Shown here piece by piece: positions 59,590 to 64,000 of a stretch of 64,000 nt of DNA (the stretch's first letter is position 1; every line of letters starts with the position of its first letter). Under the pieces are notes generated by a model. That model did not search any database. It was not told the DNA's origin and saw only the letters and a list, made by a program, of their open reading frames with translations. This DNA comes from Siphonodentalium dalli (Eukaryota; Mollusca; Scaphopoda; Gadilida; Siphonodentaliidae), in the NCBI GenBank assembly GCA_032622095.1, contig CP136066.1:129363917-129427916 (forward strand), read 5' to 3'. Position numbers and translations under genes: made by a program.

Positions 59590-60455
59590 CCACTGAGAGT
59601 CATAAACCACCCATTGTGTGTCCCAAGCCTCCATTTGAGTGTCCCAAATGAACCAAGCAGTGTACCAAACCATCCAGCGAGTGTCACAAGCTACCCAATG
59701 AGTATACCAACCACCCAGCTAGTGTCACAGAGTATATCAAACCCATGTGATGTCCCAAACCATCCAACGGATGTCATGAACTACATGTCGGGTTTCCTAA
59801 ACTATCCTAAATCACAAATCACACAGTGCCCCAAACCACACAACGATCGAGTGTTTCAGTTCATCTGGAGTCTCTAAGACCGACCAACTAGACTAGTGTC
59901 TGAAACCATCTAATGAGTGTCCTAAGCATAACTAGTGTACAAAGCTATCCATCGAGTATACCAAATGATCAACCGAGTGTCCCAAACTATCAAATGAGTT
60001 CCCCAAACCATCCAACGAGTTTGGTAAACTCTTTGGATGGTTTAGAAGTCTTGGTAGACTGTCTGGGACACTCATTGGATGGTTTGGAGCAACAACAATA
60101 CGGTTTGAGTCTTTTATCGGATGGTTTTAGACATTCATGGTGGTTTAAATTATTCGTTAAGTGTATTTAATATTCGTTGGTTGATTTTGGGACACTCATT
60201 AGTTGGTTTGGGGCACTCAGTACATGGTTTAGGCCACCCATTTGATGGTTTTGGCCCTAGTTGGATGGATGGGAGACACTTTGGTGGTTTGGGATACCAG
60301 TTAGATATAGATTTTGACACACTAGTTGGGTGGCTTGTAAATTGGGCCACGTTTAGCATAGGACACTCTTTGTATGAGTTGATACACCCATTGGGTGGAT
60401 AGATTGGGCGCTCATTGGTTGGTTTGTAACACTCGCTATATGGTTTGGGACTCGG
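59590..60455. repeat. Minisatellite of about 24 bp that switches orientation
   Basis: From 59590 to about 60020 the unit reads CCAAACCATCCAACGAGTGT, with frequent variants. From about 60025 to 60455 the same unit appears reverse-complemented (ACACTCATTGGATGGTTTGG). The two arms form a large imperfect inverted repeat. Frames within it (SVPNHP-type repeats) are artefacts. It starts about 160 bp upstream, in gene direction, of the exon at 58484-59427. Confidence 0.85.
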
Positions 60456-60931
60456 TCTGAATTGGGTATTTCATTTGGAAATAGTTTTTGTATAAATGGA
60501 CACGACCTGGTGACATTTAGCGTAAACTGCCAAATTTTTATACTTTGGTCGCAATTTTGTCCCCTATTTTGGATAGTGATGGCTTAATTTCTACTCAAAT
60601 AGGCACAGTGATCCATATCTGACATATACTTAGTACTATATGTGTGCTCTATTTGTGACATTAAAATAAAGATTGATAATTTGTTTAGCAATTCAGTACA
60701 CATTCCGTACTTCGAACTTATATTTTGAGGAACAAACAAGGGCCAAATCCTTGTGATATGGCACACAATAATCGGATTTGGATTGGACATCATATCGGGT
60801 GGCGCAGTTGGTTATTTAATGCAATAGGTTTATAGATAGGTATACTAGCTATAAATAGAAACGATCAGATTAAATTTAAAGAAATTTCCCAATTTTACTT
60901 CTCCCGGTCGTCATTTTGACTGGCATTTTTT

Positions 60932-61013
60932 ATTTTTACAATCGAATTTTGCACGAAGTGACAGATATACATTATGTATATCTGTCACTTCATGTGAAAT
61001 TTGATTGTTAAAA
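60932..61013. mobile_element. Small palindrome of 82 bp (MITE-like)
   Basis: TTTTTACAATCGAATTTTGC and AAGTGACAGATATACAT are mirrored by ATGTATATCTGTCACTT and their complement to 61013. The inner 18 bp per arm are perfect. Confidence 0.75.
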
Positions 61014-64000
61014 TCAATATGTCATTGTAACAAAAATAGTAAGTTTTATTGCAATATTTGTAACCTAAGATGAGACAGAAATGAGTGGGGAATACCCCTG
61101 GTCTCCGGAAATAGCGATCATCTTGGGTCTTTGCCATCTTGTCTGGTATCTGCATGCCCACTTTTGTTTGCTGTTAACATCGAACAGCTCAAGCAGACAT
61201 CATATAGTGAACAACAGCAATTGTGTAAAGTTTAATCAAAGATGCATGGTGATCAAGTTAGTTTCCGGGCTTCAAAGATCATGGGTGGGGCCTGGATCGA
61301 ATCATGCGGAATGAGGGAAAATTGGTAATGGCCCAGTAATACATTCACGAAATTCCAAGTTTTAAACTCAGATATCCAAAAACAATGATTTATATAGCAC
61401 TGCAATGAATTTGAATATCTAATTGTATATTTCTCAACGAATGTCTCTCTATTGACAAAATTGATAGGCTAAATATTGTATGGACAGTGCTTGCCAGTTT
61501 TTCTCCTTTGGGGGTGAGGGTTAGGGTTCCGGCTTTACATGGGAACTATCCATAACTGCGTCATCGCAAGATATTCCTTGGATGCGGGGAATATTGGTCT
61601 TTGCAACAATATATTGTATTACCCAATCTATAGTATAGTGTTCTTCCAAAAAGAGTTGAAATGGAAACATTTCTTCGAATCATCACAAAAAACATTTTCC
61701 AGTCAACACAGTTTAGAGAAATCGACAACTACATTCAGAACATATCAACACATGGTGTTGACGATTCACTTGATGTTTGACTATCTATGAACATTTGGTG
61801 TTGCATTAACCACCCCGCAGTAGTTGGCAAAATGGTCATTAAATTTGGAGGGGTGACCTTAGAAACAGGGCCGAAATCCTTATTTGACTGCCACTTTTTG
61901 CTGCGCGAAAAAACCTGATTCGGAATCAGTGATAATTTTGCCATAATAAAACACTAGTCCCAATAATTCCTTTTTTATGGTGACACCTCCTCCAGCCATG
62001 ACTACACTATATGCGAAGTTTTTTGGCATGTAATTTATATATGACATTTGTGTCAACAGCATGGTCACTGCTTGCTCAGAAACCTCGTATAATTTTTACA
62101 TCCTTTCTGAACAGTCAAAAAAGTTCAATGAAAAAAAAGAGGTTAGGTCATATGATTTACGATTGGATTTCGGCCCTGAATTTATCTGATGTATTTTGAT
62201 ATATGGATTCCGAAACCGTGAAAAACACTTTTTGCGCATTTTTTTTTTTTAATACAGCTGACGATATGCCACTTTACTATGAAGAGGGCTCTGACGTGTA
62301 ACTTGTTGTAACCAGGAATTATTTCATAAAGCAACAAACAATATAGTTATGCCACCAGATACAGTAATAGACAAAACTAGAGATGGGCCTGTCCTAGGTG
62401 GGACTAAGGTATACTCCCAGTATTCAACATGTTATTCCAAAGAAGTAGCCATTACCATATATTGGAAATGGACAAAAGTGTCACTGGAAACTAATTACCT
62501 GCAGCCACTCACTTGTGCGAGCTTATATTCAAATTAAAAAAACTCGGCCAATATGAGACCGACCAAACTCCAAAAATCAGATGCACAGGTTCCCATGATG
62601 ATTGACTCCTATAGCAAACTTGATTAAAATTGAACAAGAAAATTCTGAGAAAACGTCTGTACAATATTATGCATTTTGAGAAAATGTTCTAAGTCGAAAA
62701 AGGGGGATTTAATGTATAATGCTCATGCTGAAAAAACTTAAAATTCAAATGGAGGCATATAGCAATCAGCTAAGTTTGTCGAAAATTCCAACCACAATGA
62801 CTGTACCAATTCAGAAAATACAAAGTCTCAACTGTGCACAAATGTAGTGTTGAAACAACAAGGGTTTTTCGTAGTCAACAAATCGATAGTCAAAAATTTA
62901 GTTGAATTCGACTAATCGACACCCCCCATTCCCATGGAAAACTTCCAATTTACTACATTGTTATTGAGTACTATAATCTCACAACAAGATAACTGCAATT
63001 CCCATTTTTCATAGGTATTATGATCGGAAGATGGAAACTGGTGGTCGGTGCTACAAACCGGTGGCCGGTGCTACTAAATTTGTATCCATCCAGCTTATTA
63101 ATACTGGGTGTCTTGGCTAAGTTGGCTTCAATGGGTTTCATTGTGTGTAGGTTTCTCGTTTAATGTTGTGTTATGACAAATTCATCATACCATATTCAGA
63201 CACATTAGTCCATACTCATACTGAATTAATTACACACTTTACTGACAGAGAACAAATGTATTGGTATAATTATTGTATTCAATTAAACTGACACAAATTG
63301 AAAGAACATCAAGGGATTCCAAGCGAGGCTGGTTATACTGTTATCTTTGATCAGCCACCGCACAACAATGTTCATTTATTGGCAACATTGTCCGTTTCAT
63401 AACTGGTGTTTGTGTAAGTAATTCTACTAAATAGCGTGGCTTTTGTAGTAACTTTTAACACTGTACTGAGCATTGTTGGTATATTGTACTGTACCATTGT
63501 TCCCTTAAAACATAGTCCGTGCTCAATTTAATGCATAAATGCAACTAATCGACTTGGATTTTTGGAGTCGACTACACCGGTAATGACTCAGCAATGAATG
63601 AGTCAATGCACAAAATTCCTTAATAAAAATGACGCAATTTTCTGTCTATTTCAATATAAGGCCAGAGCAATTTTATTAGTTGGTTTATCAAAATCTCTTA
63701 ATGGTGGAGGGGACATTTAAAAAAAAAACCTAGACAGGTCTTCACGTACCAATTGGCGATTATTCCACATGATCAATGGTGAATGCAAATCTCATATATT
63801 TATTTGAAATCATTTTTTGCGAGTAAAAATAAATAAAACCAGCAAATTAAAATCTCAATTAATCTCATTTTCCTTTGCTATTATGACTACTGCCGTACTG
63901 GAACGATTTGGTGAGAAGTCATATACAAACTGAATAACAAACTAAATATGAGCAAAAAGTTGTCACCGGGTTCGTAAACCAACAAATTAAATTGGTGTCA

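Larger units (their letters stand above)
59428..64000 (-). other. CEP152: CEP152 upstream intron (partial); first coding exon not found
   Basis: By comparison with human CEP152, one or more short exons encoding an acidic start (of the type EEEYEREKELQQLLTDLP) should precede exon 59427-58484 and end with two bases of a split codon. I searched the minus strand to 64000 by eye and found none, so the intron is at least 4.6 kb. It contains the inverted minisatellite and a small palindrome. 61014-64000 otherwise holds no recognisable gene. CAGTGCTTGCCAGTTTTTCT at 61487 looks like a lone hAT end, and TTCGACTAATCGACACCCCC near 62910 like another. Confidence 0.6.

Noticed and set aside
59614-59877. 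87-codon frame with SVPNHP repeats
   Set aside because: It is a translation of the 24-bp minisatellite; the opposite arm gives equally long frames on both strands.
60797-60835. GGGTGGCGCAGTTGGTTATTT resembling a tRNA 5' half with A box
   Set aside because: No B box (GGTTCRANNCC) or cloverleaf follows; at most a fragment of a tRNA-derived SINE.
61500-61535. GGGTTAGGGTT, telomere-like
   Set aside because: Fewer than two units; not a telomeric tract.

Overview
This window is animal nuclear DNA, AT-rich and dominated by introns. The only protein-coding sequence I can support is four consecutive exons of one minus-strand gene, the centriole-duplication scaffold CEP152 (asterless). In transcript order they are 59427-58484, 56056-55898, 29445-29306 and 13766-13566. 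Their splice phases join cleanly, all introns are GT-AG, and the last three align over their coiled-coil with human CEP152 as I remember it. The exons total about 1.44 kb (479 whole codons plus split ones). The first coding exon (upstream, beyond 59427) and all exons after 13566 were not found and probably lie outside. Everything else is intron, including introns of about 15.5 kb and 26.5 kb.

The species cannot be fixed. The invertebrate-like CEP152, the many tandem-core repeats ending in ACGG/ACAG microsatellites and hairpins (the layout of bivalve 'pearl' elements), and the phrase 'GGCCATAACTCC' in many repeats suggest a marine invertebrate, perhaps a mollusc. This is a weak inference.

The introns are a layered set of non-autonomous transposons whose ends and target-site duplications (TSDs) can be read directly. 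From left to right: a partial hAT copy (881-1625); a 9.8-kb PIF/Harbinger-like element (3646-13417) holding a second inverted-repeat element (6944-9554); exon 13566-13766; a pearl-like array (19384-20102); a piggyBac-like element (20330-21753) 20 bp from a second Harbinger-like element (21774-25578); an intact hAT (25689-26587); exon 29306-29445; two hATs inserted in a 160-bp tandem repeat (29649-30379, 31076-32082); a pearl-like array (34643-35530); a degenerate 5S-rRNA-like unit (about 35738-35851); the longest 160-bp array (40700-42096); a 3.6-kb hAT-like element (42660-46274) with a Helitron inside (43302-43871); a hAT (47268-48344); a third Harbinger-like element (48524-54069) holding a palindromic MITE that is itself split by a 3.4-kb hAT (50028-53398); a hAT (54417-55270); exon 55898-56056; a repeat-in-repeat block (56340-58370); exon 58484-59427; and an inverted minisatellite (59590-60455).

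The most interesting observations are: many insertions can be dated relative to each other, because empty target copies lie elsewhere in the window; unrelated DNA transposons each carry their own short motif repeated many times near their ends; and several pearl-like families share one layout. No transposase, tRNA gene, CRISPR array or bacterial feature was seen.
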